A DNA stretch of 64,000 nt from Litorimonas cladophorae (lineage in GTDB: Bacteria; Pseudomonadota; Alphaproteobacteria; Caulobacterales; Maricaulaceae): the NCBI RefSeq assembly GCF_014652455.1, contig NZ_BMYV01000001.1, positions 496,001 through 560,000 of the forward strand, in the 5' to 3' direction. Positions 26,384-34,784 of the stretch are shown here, one piece after another; position 1 is the first letter of the stretch, and each line of letters starts with the position of its first letter. Both the position numbers and the translations under genes were made by a program. The notes beneath the pieces are model-generated. The model was not told the origin of the DNA. It ran no database searches and saw only the letters and a list, made by a program, of their open reading frames with translations.

Positions 26384-27909
26384 AGTTGCTGTATAAGGTC
26401 AGCCTGATCCACAATTGATTGTGCCGTTAGAAGAATGACGACGAAAAACAAAACCAGACCGTAATTGAAAGCGATGCTGTAGCTGGCCAGAACGGTTTTG
26501 AACCAACCACGGTTAAACATTCGTTTTGCGCTAAGGGGCAGGTAGACGAGAATTCCGATCAGAAAGATGCCAATCGTGGCTTTTAATGAGGTCCATTGAG
26601 ACAGCAGAATGAGACCAAGCAAAAACCCATATGTCACCGCATGGATATAGGCCGCGTGAACAAGATGGTCGTAGAGCAGGGCGTTTTTCTTGCTGCGAAT
26701 GAAAACTAAGCCAATTATGGCGGCGAATGGCATCATTAGGAACATTATGCGTGGAAGGTATTTTGACACGCCTTCGTTTAGGACTGCTGGGTTCCTTAAT
26801 ACTTGAACGAATACACGCTTAACTTCCGTTTGAGACAGGCTTACTCCATTCATTGTCCCAGCCCCCATATTGAATGTGTAAGCGCGATTAATTTCATCTG
26901 GCAAAACGTGCAGGCTTTCTCGAGACAGGCCAAGTTTCGCTAGTTGGCTATCCAATATTTCGATGGAGTCGAGGGTGGAAGCTCTACCTGTTTCGTCAAG
27001 GGATGGGTTTAGTTCTTTGTAAATATCAAATGGAACATCATTTTCTTTTGCACTGCGAATACGGTCTATAATTGTTTCAGGAGAGACCGTGAGCCCAAGG
27101 ATACCGTTATAGAGGTCTACAACGTCTTCGATGTTCTCATTAAAATTTGAAAGGGCGATGATACGTGCGGCTATGTCCACCTCTGCCAGGTCTTGCTCAG
27201 TGACTTCGCCAACGGGGGTGGGGTTTTCTGCGTCCGGCCATACCCCTAAAGTCTTCAGATTTTCATCATCTAACGAAATTCCTAAAAGTGCCAAATTGTC
27301 TGTATAAACAAATTCCTGTTTCGGGGTGCCCTCCATCAACCGTGATACGCGATCAAAGTCGAGGTTGGCATTCAAACGGTCTAATTCGGCTTGTCGTTTG
27401 AAAAAGCCAAAAGTGGGTTTGAGCCTAACGGACTGGTCATCTAATTTGTCGACGTCGCCCGTGATGCCTGACTTCGCTACGATATCCGTTCGGACGCTAA
27501 AAATACGAGTTTCTGTTAAACTCATATATCCGAACAATATGATCGACATCGCAAGGTATATTCGGACCGGGGATGTCCAAATTGTACGTTTTCCATCGGC
27601 AAACTCTCGTGACGCTTTCCCTGGTTTAATGATAAGAGAGAGCCAGGTGCGCCAAATGCGGTTTTCAAGGGAAAAGACTGACGCAAAAGTTTCTGTGATT
27701 AGGGAAAAGATTGATCTGCGGTAATCGTCATTTTTTTGACCACATGCATGGCAAAAGACTCCAAGCATTTGTTGATCACAAGAGAAGCATGTCACTTTCT
27801 GATTGGTATCGGGAATGGAATCTTGACCGAGTAGGTCTTCGCCCGCAATCAGGGCCGCGGCTTCTCCGTCCCCAAAATTTCCACCTAAACCAGTTCCTGA
27901 TGTCGACAC
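26380..27909 (-). CDS. DUF3667 family zinc-ribbon membrane protein
   Basis: A 509-residue protein. An N-terminal zinc ribbon CFSCDQQMLGVFCHACGQK (two CxxC pairs) is followed by LENRIWRTWLSLIIKPGKASREF, the DUF3667 hallmark, then a membrane helix and a long loop (about residues 150-340), and C-terminal membrane helices (MFLMMPFAAIIGLVFI and three more). The family is of unknown function. Start is GTG 27909, supported by GAGGGGG 9 bases upstream; no in-frame ATG is available near it. It stands alone, divergent from the SDR operon. Confidence 0.82.
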   Translation of the reverse strand: MSTSGTGLGGNFGDGEAAALIAGEDLLGQDSIPDTNQKVTCFSCDQQMLGVFCHACGQKNDDYRRSIFSLITETFASVFSLENRIWRTWLSLIIKPGKASREFADGKRTIWTSPVRIYLAMSIILFGYMSLTETRIFSVRTDIVAKSGITGDVDKLDDQSVRLKPTFGFFKRQAELDRLNANLDFDRVSRLMEGTPKQEFVYTDNLALLGISLDDENLKTLGVWPDAENPTPVGEVTEQDLAEVDIAARIIALSNFNENIEDVVDLYNGILGLTVSPETIIDRIRSAKENDVPFDIYKELNPSLDETGRASTLDSIEILDSQLAKLGLSRESLHVLPDEINRAYTFNMGAGTMNGVSLSQTEVKRVFVQVLRNPAVLNEGVSKYLPRIMFLMMPFAAIIGLVFIRSKKNALLYDHLVHAAYIHAVTYGFLLGLILLSQWTSLKATIGIFLIGILVYLPLSAKRMFNRGWFKTVLASYSIAFNYGLVLFFVVILLTAQSIVDQADLIQQL

Positions 27910-28009
27910 ACTTGCATCCCCCTCAAGTTAGTTTGTCACATCACTGGACAGAATAGAACATTCAATTTTGTATCTTGAACCGCGTGGGGAGCCAGCTAAA
28001 CCATCAAAC

Positions 28010-28789
28010 ATGTTTAAAAATCAAATCATTGCAATTACGGGCGCATCTGGCGGCATTGGCCGCGGTATCGCTGAAATGTTCATCGCCGAGGGCGCGAAAG
28101 TCGCCATTAGTGACTTATCGCTTCCAAGTCAGGTGGCAACAGAGATTGGAGCGACGCCGTTTGTTTGTGACGTGTCCGATGAAGCATCTGTGAAAGACTT
28201 TATTCACCGGGTTGAGGCGGAACTGGGGCCTATCGATGTTTATGTTTCCAATGCAGGTGTTGGATCCGGAAATGGGCGTTTCGTCGCCGCAGCTAGCAAT
28301 GAGAGCTGGGAACAGGCTTGGCAAGTGAACGTCATGGGCTCTGTCTACGCAGCGCGCGAGTTGATGCCTAATTGGGTGAAACGTAAATCTGGACGATTTG
28401 TGATTACAGCATCTGCTGCAGGACTGCTGAATCAGATCGGTAGTGCATCTTATTCCTCCACAAAACATGCGGCTGTTAGTCTAGCTGAAAGCATTGCGAT
28501 TGAGCATTCCGATGACGGGATTAAGTCAAACTGTATCTGTCCCCAATATGTGCGGTCAAATATGACCAAGGGTATGTCGATGGCGGAGGGGTCTCAAGAC
28601 GGATTATTAGAGCCTAAAGACGTCGCAAACGCACTGAAAGCGGCGATCATTGCGGATGAGTTCTTCGTTTTTCCGCATCCAGTGGTCCAAAAGTACTTTA
28701 TAAACCGCGCAATGCATCCCGACGCATATTTGTCAGGTATGCGGAAATTAAAGGCAAAGGTCGGGCAGGCTTTTGCTAAAAAGGGGTAG
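28010..28789 (+). CDS. Short-chain dehydrogenase/reductase
   Basis: A 259-residue classical SDR. TGASGGIG is the cofactor glycine motif, NAG follows at VYVSNAG, and the catalytic Ser-Tyr-Lys are in ITASAAG and SYSSTKHA. It oxidises or reduces a hydroxyl/keto group with NAD(P). ATG 28010 is chosen; a TTG 42 bases upstream in frame is unlikely. First gene of a four-gene run with a second SDR, an APH-like kinase and an acyl-CoA dehydrogenase, which points to degradation of a hydroxylated or keto acyl-CoA. Confidence 0.88.
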   Translation: MFKNQIIAITGASGGIGRGIAEMFIAEGAKVAISDLSLPSQVATEIGATPFVCDVSDEASVKDFIHRVEAELGPIDVYVSNAGVGSGNGRFVAAASNESWEQAWQVNVMGSVYAARELMPNWVKRKSGRFVITASAAGLLNQIGSASYSSTKHAAVSLAESIAIEHSDDGIKSNCICPQYVRSNMTKGMSMAEGSQDGLLEPKDVANALKAAIIADEFFVFPHPVVQKYFINRAMHPDAYLSGMRKLKAKVGQAFAKKG

Positions 28790-28793
28790 AGAT

Positions 28794-29555
28794 ATGAGCC
28801 AACGTTTTGATCTGTCGGGGCGTGTTGCCCTGGTCGCAGGCGCATCGCGTGGTATCGGTGAAGCAATTGCTCATGGGTTGGCACAGCATGGTGCGATTGT
28901 CATCTGTTCCAGCCGAAAGCAAGCTGACTGCGAGAAAGTCGCTGAAGCGATACGTGAAGCTGGCGGGGAGGCGATCAGCGCCAAACTTCATCTAGGCGAA
29001 CTTTCTGATCACGGAAAAGTCGTAGATATGATTGCGGAAAAATACGGCCGACTTGATATACTGATCAACAATGGAGCCACCAATCCTTACATGGGGGCGG
29101 CGCATGAGGCACCTGAATCCGCCTATGACAAAACCTTCGACGTAAATGTCAAAGGTCCATATTTTCTATCGGCGAAGGCAATTCCTTTGATGCTAAAAAA
29201 TGGCAAAGGGGCTATTGTCAATGTTGCGTCAATTGATGGTATTCAGCCAGGTAAAGGTCGCGTTATTTATGGCATGACAAAAGCGGCGTTGATCTCAATG
29301 ACCAAAGGAATGGCGAAAGAATATGGCAATCACGGCATTCGGGTGAACTCGTTACTACCAGGATTTACCGATACGAAGCTCGCTTCGGCCTTGAAGAAAG
29401 CGCCTGGCATCCAAAAGTTTATGGATGAGAATCTTGCAATCTCTCGCATGGCTCAACCTGAAGAGATGGTCGGAGCTGTGCTTTATATGGTCAGCGATGA
29501 GAGCAGTTACTTTACAGGTCAAGGCATGGTTGTAGACGCTGGAGCGATTTTGTAA
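28794..29555 (+). CDS. Short-chain dehydrogenase/reductase
   Basis: A 253-residue classical SDR with AGASRGIGEA (cofactor motif), INNGATNP (NAG variant NNG), VNVASIDG and the YGMTKAAL active-site Tyr/Lys, and the C-terminal YFTGQGMVVDAGAI typical of FabG-like enzymes. It starts 4 bases after the first SDR, with GGGGTAGAG as ribosome site. Probably acts on an acyl-CoA or free hydroxy acid intermediate of the pathway coded by the operon. Confidence 0.9.
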   Translation: MSQRFDLSGRVALVAGASRGIGEAIAHGLAQHGAIVICSSRKQADCEKVAEAIREAGGEAISAKLHLGELSDHGKVVDMIAEKYGRLDILINNGATNPYMGAAHEAPESAYDKTFDVNVKGPYFLSAKAIPLMLKNGKGAIVNVASIDGIQPGKGRVIYGMTKAALISMTKGMAKEYGNHGIRVNSLLPGFTDTKLASALKKAPGIQKFMDENLAISRMAQPEEMVGAVLYMVSDESSYFTGQGMVVDAGAIL

Positions 29556-29557
29556 TT

Positions 29558-30622
29558 ATGTCTGACACGAACCCTACTATTGCGGTGAGAGACGGTGAAG
29601 CGCTCGACATGTCGGTCGTTGATCCGCTTCTGAAAGCAGCAATTCCCGGCCTGTCTGGCGAGGCAAAGGTCACACAATACCCTAGCGGTGCATCCAACTT
29701 AACCTATGCTGTTGACTACCCAGATCGTAAACTTGTCTTACGCCGCCCGCCATTTGGAAAAATTCCCAAAGGGGGGCACGACATGTTCCGCGAGTATCGG
29801 ATCATGCGCGATTTAAAGCCCGTTTTTGGGGCCGTCCCGCCCGTCTTATATTACACACATGATGAGAGCCATATTGGCAAAGAGTTCTACGTTATGGAAC
29901 GCGTGGACGGTCACATAGTACATCGTATCCCTAAAGAATGGGGCTGGGGCGAGGCTGAGAACCGTCAGCTTTGCCAGAACTTTTTCTCCAAGCTTTGTGA
30001 TCTTCACACTTTGGATGTTGACGCAGCCGGTCTCGCAGATTTCGGTAGACCCGACGGCTATGTCAAACGCCAGATTATGGGTTGGAACCGCCGTTGGAAC
30101 CGTGTTTTGACAGACGACGTTCCGCATTACGAAGACATCCAGCAGTGGCTCGAAGACAAAATGCCTGCTGACTCGGGTAAAGTGGGCGTTCTGCACGGAG
30201 ACTACCGGATTGATAACTGTATCCTAGATCCCAAAGACCCGACGCAAATTTCGGCGATCATTGATTGGGAGATATCGGCACTGGGCGACCCACTTATGGA
30301 TCTAGGGAATACGCTTGCCTATTGGGTACAAGCTGACGATCCGCCACACATGCAGTTGACTGTGCGTCAGCCCTGTATGAACCCAGGGATGATGACCCGA
30401 AAAGAGGTTCTGGAATTCTACGCTGACCGCACCGGGTTCGATGTGTCCGATATGACCTATTACTACGTCTATGGGATCTGGAGACTCAGCGTCATTATCC
30501 AGCAAATATACTTCCGATATGTGAGTGGAGCGACGCAAGATAAGCGCTTCAAAGATTACGGACAAATGGTGATGGCCTTAGCCGAGACGGCCCGAGAAAA
30601 AATAAAAACAGGAGATGTCTAA
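29558..30622 (+). CDS. APH-like phosphotransferase (ACAD10/11 kinase-domain type)
   Basis: A 354-residue aminoglycoside phosphotransferase-fold kinase. It has YPSGASNLTY (nucleotide loop), LVLRRPP (lysine strand), the catalytic HGDYRIDNC and metal-binding IDWEISALGDPLMDLG. The family branch located beside acyl-CoA dehydrogenases corresponds to the kinase part of human ACAD10/ACAD11 and to LvaA of the Pseudomonas levulinate pathway, which phosphorylate 4-hydroxyacyl-CoAs. It overlaps the next gene by one base (TAATG). Confidence 0.85.
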   Translation: MSDTNPTIAVRDGEALDMSVVDPLLKAAIPGLSGEAKVTQYPSGASNLTYAVDYPDRKLVLRRPPFGKIPKGGHDMFREYRIMRDLKPVFGAVPPVLYYTHDESHIGKEFYVMERVDGHIVHRIPKEWGWGEAENRQLCQNFFSKLCDLHTLDVDAAGLADFGRPDGYVKRQIMGWNRRWNRVLTDDVPHYEDIQQWLEDKMPADSGKVGVLHGDYRIDNCILDPKDPTQISAIIDWEISALGDPLMDLGNTLAYWVQADDPPHMQLTVRQPCMNPGMMTRKEVLEFYADRTGFDVSDMTYYYVYGIWRLSVIIQQIYFRYVSGATQDKRFKDYGQMVMALAETAREKIKTGDV

Positions 30623-31884
30623 TGAGTAATATGGATCTGGGACGCACTGCCCGTGTGGAAAAACTATGCGATGCTGTGCGTGAAATCGTACGAAACGACG
30701 TCATGCCAATGGAGAACGAGTGGCACCATGAAACGGCCACGGCGAAGGACCGGTGGACACACACACCTCGCCAGATGGAATTATTGGATGGCTGGAAAGC
30801 TAAGGCGCGTAAGCAGGACCTCTGGAATTTCTGGCTGACGAAAACGGGCCTTACGGCGTCAGACAAAGGCTATGGCCTTTCCACAGTCGAGTACGCCTAT
30901 CTCGCCGAAGAAATGGGTTGGTCCCACCTTGGACCAGAGGTCTTTAACTGCTCTGCGCCCGACACGGGTAACATGGAGGTCTTCGAGAAATACGGAACCG
31001 AGGAACATAAAGAACGTTGGTTGAAACCGATGCTCGAGGGCACTGTCCGCTCGGCATATCTCATGACCGAACCAGATGTGGCTTCCTCGGATGCAACTAA
31101 CCTAGATTTTTCCGCCGTCAAAGATGGTGATGAGTGGGTGTTTAACGGCGAAAAATATTGGTCTTCAGGTGCAGGCGATAGCCGCACAAAAGTTTACATC
31201 CTTATGGCTCGGACTGCTCCACGTGACGGTGAAGCTGGGCGTCATCAACAACATTCGATGTTTGTTGTCCCTGCTGATACGCCTGGGATTACTAAACTTC
31301 GTGCTATGCAGGTGTTTGGGCAAGACGATGCCCCCCATGGTCACTTGCACATGAAATTTGAGAATGTTCGCGTACCTGCCGACGCTCTCCTCATTGGCGA
31401 AGGTCGTGGATTTGAAGTCAGCCAAGGTCGTCTTGGACCTGGCCGCATCCATCATTGTATGAGAGCGGTAGGGCAGGCCGAACGTGCGATGGAGCTCATG
31501 TGTCAACGTGCTGTTTCTCGTACTGCTTTTGGTCGCCCCTTAGCGAAACTTGGTGCGAATTATGACATCATTGCGGACTGTCGCATTCAGATAGAGCAAA
31601 CACGCTTGCTCTGCTTGAAGGCAGCATGGATGATGGACCAGGGGGATGCCCGCGCTGCTGCGCCTTGGATTTCCCAAATTAAGGTTGCGGCCCCAAATAT
31701 GGCGCTGAAAGTTATTGACGAAGCCATGCAGATGTTTGGCGGCACTGGCATTAGTCAAGATACCCCGCTTGCGGGCATGTATGCGCAAATGCGGACTTTA
31801 CGCTTCGCTGACGGTCCGGATGCTGTTCATCGCATGCAGGTGGCGCGTAAGGAATTACGGTCCTACACAAATCAAACGGTCTAA
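30622..31884 (+). CDS. Acyl-CoA dehydrogenase family protein
   Basis: A 420-residue flavoenzyme. AYLMTEPDVASSDATN is the FAD/acyl-CoA loop, and FGGTGISQDTPLAGMYAQMRTLRFADGPDAVH is the conserved C-terminal substrate and flavin region. The tail RFADGPDAVHRMQVARKEL matches the ACAD10/11 type. With the kinase gene it may remove the phosphate from a 4-phosphoacyl-CoA or oxidise the acyl chain. Its ATG overlaps the kinase stop. Last gene of the operon; the hairpin before the next gene lies 28 bases after its stop. Confidence 0.9.
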   Translation: MSNMDLGRTARVEKLCDAVREIVRNDVMPMENEWHHETATAKDRWTHTPRQMELLDGWKAKARKQDLWNFWLTKTGLTASDKGYGLSTVEYAYLAEEMGWSHLGPEVFNCSAPDTGNMEVFEKYGTEEHKERWLKPMLEGTVRSAYLMTEPDVASSDATNLDFSAVKDGDEWVFNGEKYWSSGAGDSRTKVYILMARTAPRDGEAGRHQQHSMFVVPADTPGITKLRAMQVFGQDDAPHGHLHMKFENVRVPADALLIGEGRGFEVSQGRLGPGRIHHCMRAVGQAERAMELMCQRAVSRTAFGRPLAKLGANYDIIADCRIQIEQTRLLCLKAAWMMDQGDARAAAPWISQIKVAAPNMALKVIDEAMQMFGGTGISQDTPLAGMYAQMRTLRFADGPDAVHRMQVARKELRSYTNQTV

Positions 31885-31912
31885 TTTAACAAGATTTTTA
31901 GCCTAATACCGT

Positions 31913-31948
31913 AATGGGGTTTCACGTTGATACACGTGGGACCCCATT
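31913..31948 (+). promoter_or_regulatory. 15-bp hairpin abutting the start codon of the spermidine synthase-like gene
   Basis: Arms AATGGGGT-TT-CACGT (31913-31927) and ACGTG-GG-ACCCCATT (31934-31948) pair over all 15 positions if the two U-G pairs count, around a 6-base loop. The next base is the A of the ATG at 31949. The only purine-rich ribosome-site candidate (GTGGGA) is inside the 3' arm. There is no T-run, so a simple terminator is unlikely; translational control is the better reading. Confidence 0.6.
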
Positions 31949-34276
31949 ATGACATTTGTCGAACCCAACACAAACGCCCAACCGCACTCTAGAAGTCGTC
32001 GACGTTTTCTCGGCTTGGCCGCGATATTTACGTGTACCATATTCCTGTCCGCCACGCTTTTGTTCTCGGTTCAACCTATGTTTACGAAGCTCATTCTTCC
32101 CCTTTTGGGGGGTGCGTCGAATGTGTGGAATACAGCGATGGTCTTTTTTCAGGCTATGTTGTTGGGCGGATATATATACGCGCATTTGATCTCAAAATAT
32201 TTTCGTCCGAAGATTCAAATAGGTATTCACGCCGCCGTGACTGCCATGGGACTGTTGTTTCTACCCCTCGCAGTCTCCTCTAATATTGTTTTACCCGAAA
32301 GCGGAATGCCGACCTTTTGGCTTTTGGGACTTTTCGGCGCCACGGTGGGATTGCCATTTTTCGCTTTGTCAGCAAATGCGCCCTTATTGCAACGATGGTT
32401 CAGTCTAACCGATCATAAGGACGCTCAGGATCCGTATTTTTTATATTCGGCGAGTAATGCCGCCAGTTTGATCATCCTCTGTGCTTATCCATTTTTAATC
32501 GAACCAAATTTGCGACTGGGTTTGCAAACATCAGTGTGGGCCATTGGTTATGTGGCTCTGCTGGTCATGATCGTGTTGACGGCTGTTGCACTTCTCAGGC
32601 GTTTATCCCCTCAAGATGTCGCAACGATAGAGGCCATTGGGCCGAATGTGTCGACGGCTTGGAAAGAGAAAGCATTCTGGGTTTTCTTGGCGTTTCTGCC
32701 TTCCAGCCTAATGTTGGGCGTCACCTCTTACATGACTAACAACATCGCATCTGCCCCCTTCTTATGGATCATGCCATTGGCCCTATATTTACTGACGTTC
32801 GTGATAGTTTTTGCACGGAAACCTCTGGTCAATGCCGCAGGGCTAGGAAAGCTTTTCCCATGGGTGGTCATCTTGGGGTTCGCGCTGCTCGCGCCAAACC
32901 AGAGTTTCAATATCGCCGGGATGGCTTTGAACACGTCTCCCCCTCCGATCGTCAAAATTCCTCTCCTTCTCGCTGCATATTTTTTAATCTCGCTATATTG
33001 CCACGCAATATTGGTTGAGCGTCGTCCCGACGTGAGTGGACTAACGGGTTTTTACATCTTGATGTCTGTAGGAGGCGTTTTGGGTGGGGTGTTTAACGCG
33101 CTAATTGCACCCGTAATCTTTAATGGTATTTATGAATTTGCAATCGTACTTGCTCTCGTACTGTTTCTCCGACCCGATGGTATCGTTCTGCCACAGGCGG
33201 GAGAGAAACCTTGGTCGCTTTTCATCATTGGAGCGATAGCTGCCGCTGTGAATGCGCTAATGCTGGTTTCCGTCGGAGTGGAAAATAGGCTAATTATATT
33301 CATGACGGTCGCGATTTTGGCGCTTTCAGCCCTTCGATTTGATTTAGGGCGTTGGGTGAAGACAGGAATGTTCGCGGGTCTGGTTGTCGCAGCCTTTAGT
33401 TTGAATGTTTTTGGGTCTGGTTCAATTTTTCAAGATCGTTCCTTCTACTCCCTATTAGCGGTGAAGGTTGATGACAGTCCCCACGGTAAGGTCCACAAGT
33501 TTGTGCATGGCGACACGTTTCATAACTACCAGCTTCGTGATCCTGCTTTGCAAAATGTACCCACATCTTACTATATCGAAGGCGGTTCGATCCACAGTGC
33601 GGTGATGTCGGCGCGTGCCGTAAATGACGGCCCGTTCAATATCGCGGTTGTCGGTCTGGGAGCGGGCGCGATGGCTTGCTATGAAAAGCCGAATGAAAGC
33701 TGGATGTATTTTGAAATCGATCCAGCTGTCGTCGAACTCGCGCGAAATACAGAATACTTCAGTTATGTCGAAACATGTGCGCCAGAAGCGGACATTCGAA
33801 TTGGGGATGCGCGCCAAAAGCTAAAGGCTGTGCCAGAGTCCAGCTTGGACATGATCGTCATTGACGCTTTTAGCTCTGACTCCATCCCGGCTCATTTGGT
33901 GACGCGAGAAGCTTTGGAGTTATACCAATCCCGATTGAAGCCTGAGGGATTCGTATTTTTTCACACTTCGAATAAATTATTGGACGTGACCTCCGTTGTG
34001 GTTCGATTGGCCGATGATGCAGGCCTGACGGCGCGCTACATCGATATCCAAGACTTTCCAGCAAACCCATATGGCGATATGGGCGCGCGGGCCACCGGGA
34101 TACTGATGGGCCCCGAAGGGGCTATTCAACGTGCAACTAAAAACGATCCTAAATACCAGACATGGGTCCCGAGCCGACATGTGAAGGTTTGGACGGACGA
34201 TTATAGTTCGATCTTAGGTACGCTGATGGCTCAAAGCTTGAAAGATGGAAAAGCGAAGGCCATATCACAACCATAA
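31949..34276 (+). CDS. Fused membrane/spermidine synthase-like protein
   Basis: A 775-residue protein with two parts. Residues 20-500 form about a dozen transmembrane helices, beginning FLSATLLFSVQPMFTKLILPLLGG, a hallmark of the fused MFS/spermidine synthase family. Residues 510-760 form a Rossmann methyltransferase-like domain of the polyamine aminopropyltransferase family: VVGLGAGAMACY, FEIDPAVVELA, ARQKLK and MIVIDAFSSDSIPAHL. The Asp in VIDAFSSD corresponds to the catalytic region. Whether it makes polyamines is unproven for this membrane group. The start codon is directly next to the hairpin 31913-31948. Confidence 0.82.
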   Translation: MTFVEPNTNAQPHSRSRRRFLGLAAIFTCTIFLSATLLFSVQPMFTKLILPLLGGASNVWNTAMVFFQAMLLGGYIYAHLISKYFRPKIQIGIHAAVTAMGLLFLPLAVSSNIVLPESGMPTFWLLGLFGATVGLPFFALSANAPLLQRWFSLTDHKDAQDPYFLYSASNAASLIILCAYPFLIEPNLRLGLQTSVWAIGYVALLVMIVLTAVALLRRLSPQDVATIEAIGPNVSTAWKEKAFWVFLAFLPSSLMLGVTSYMTNNIASAPFLWIMPLALYLLTFVIVFARKPLVNAAGLGKLFPWVVILGFALLAPNQSFNIAGMALNTSPPPIVKIPLLLAAYFLISLYCHAILVERRPDVSGLTGFYILMSVGGVLGGVFNALIAPVIFNGIYEFAIVLALVLFLRPDGIVLPQAGEKPWSLFIIGAIAAAVNALMLVSVGVENRLIIFMTVAILALSALRFDLGRWVKTGMFAGLVVAAFSLNVFGSGSIFQDRSFYSLLAVKVDDSPHGKVHKFVHGDTFHNYQLRDPALQNVPTSYYIEGGSIHSAVMSARAVNDGPFNIAVVGLGAGAMACYEKPNESWMYFEIDPAVVELARNTEYFSYVETCAPEADIRIGDARQKLKAVPESSLDMIVIDAFSSDSIPAHLVTREALELYQSRLKPEGFVFFHTSNKLLDVTSVVVRLADDAGLTARYIDIQDFPANPYGDMGARATGILMGPEGAIQRATKNDPKYQTWVPSRHVKVWTDDYSSILGTLMAQSLKDGKAKAISQP

Positions 34277-34298
34277 TTCATCTATTGCGGAGCCACTA

Positions 34299-34784
34299 AT
34301 GCCTTCATTTGATATCGTTTCCGAGGTCAACATGGCCGAAGTCGAGAATGCTGTTCAAAACGTCACGCGCGAGATTTCAACGCGTTATGATTTCAAGGGC
34401 TCTAATTCGAGCGTTGAAGTTAAAGACGAGGGTTTGACCGTTTTGGCGGATGATGAACTAAAGCTCAAACAAGTGCACGAAATTCTTCGTGGTAATTTGT
34501 CCAAACGCGGAATTGAACCGGGACAATTGGACTACGGCAAAGAAGAAAAAGCATCGGGCATGTCTGTGCGTCAGCGGATCACCGTCAAAGAGGGCATAGA
34601 TAAAGAGACAGCCAAGAAGGTTGTGAAAGCGATTAAAGCCGAAAAACTCAAGGTACAAGTTGCCATTCAAGGGGAAGAACTTCGCGTTTCAGGAAAGAAG
34701 CGCGATGATCTGCAGGCTGCTATGCAATTTGTGAAGAACATGGGCCTAGATCAGCCCGTCCAGTTCAAGAATTTTCGAGATTAG
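34299..34784 (+). CDS. yajQ: YajQ family nucleotide-binding protein
   Basis: A 161-residue protein with two ferredoxin-like halves of the YajQ/UPF0234 family. It begins MPSFDIVSEVNMAEVENAVQ and contains STRYDFKGSNSSVEV, both family signatures. Members bind c-di-GMP or nucleic acid in the cytoplasm; some partner with transcription factors. CGGAG precedes ATG 34299. It is convergent with the amidohydrolase, overlapping by 4 bases. Confidence 0.93.
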   Translation: MPSFDIVSEVNMAEVENAVQNVTREISTRYDFKGSNSSVEVKDEGLTVLADDELKLKQVHEILRGNLSKRGIEPGQLDYGKEEKASGMSVRQRITVKEGIDKETAKKVVKAIKAEKLKVQVAIQGEELRVSGKKRDDLQAAMQFVKNMGLDQPVQFKNFRD

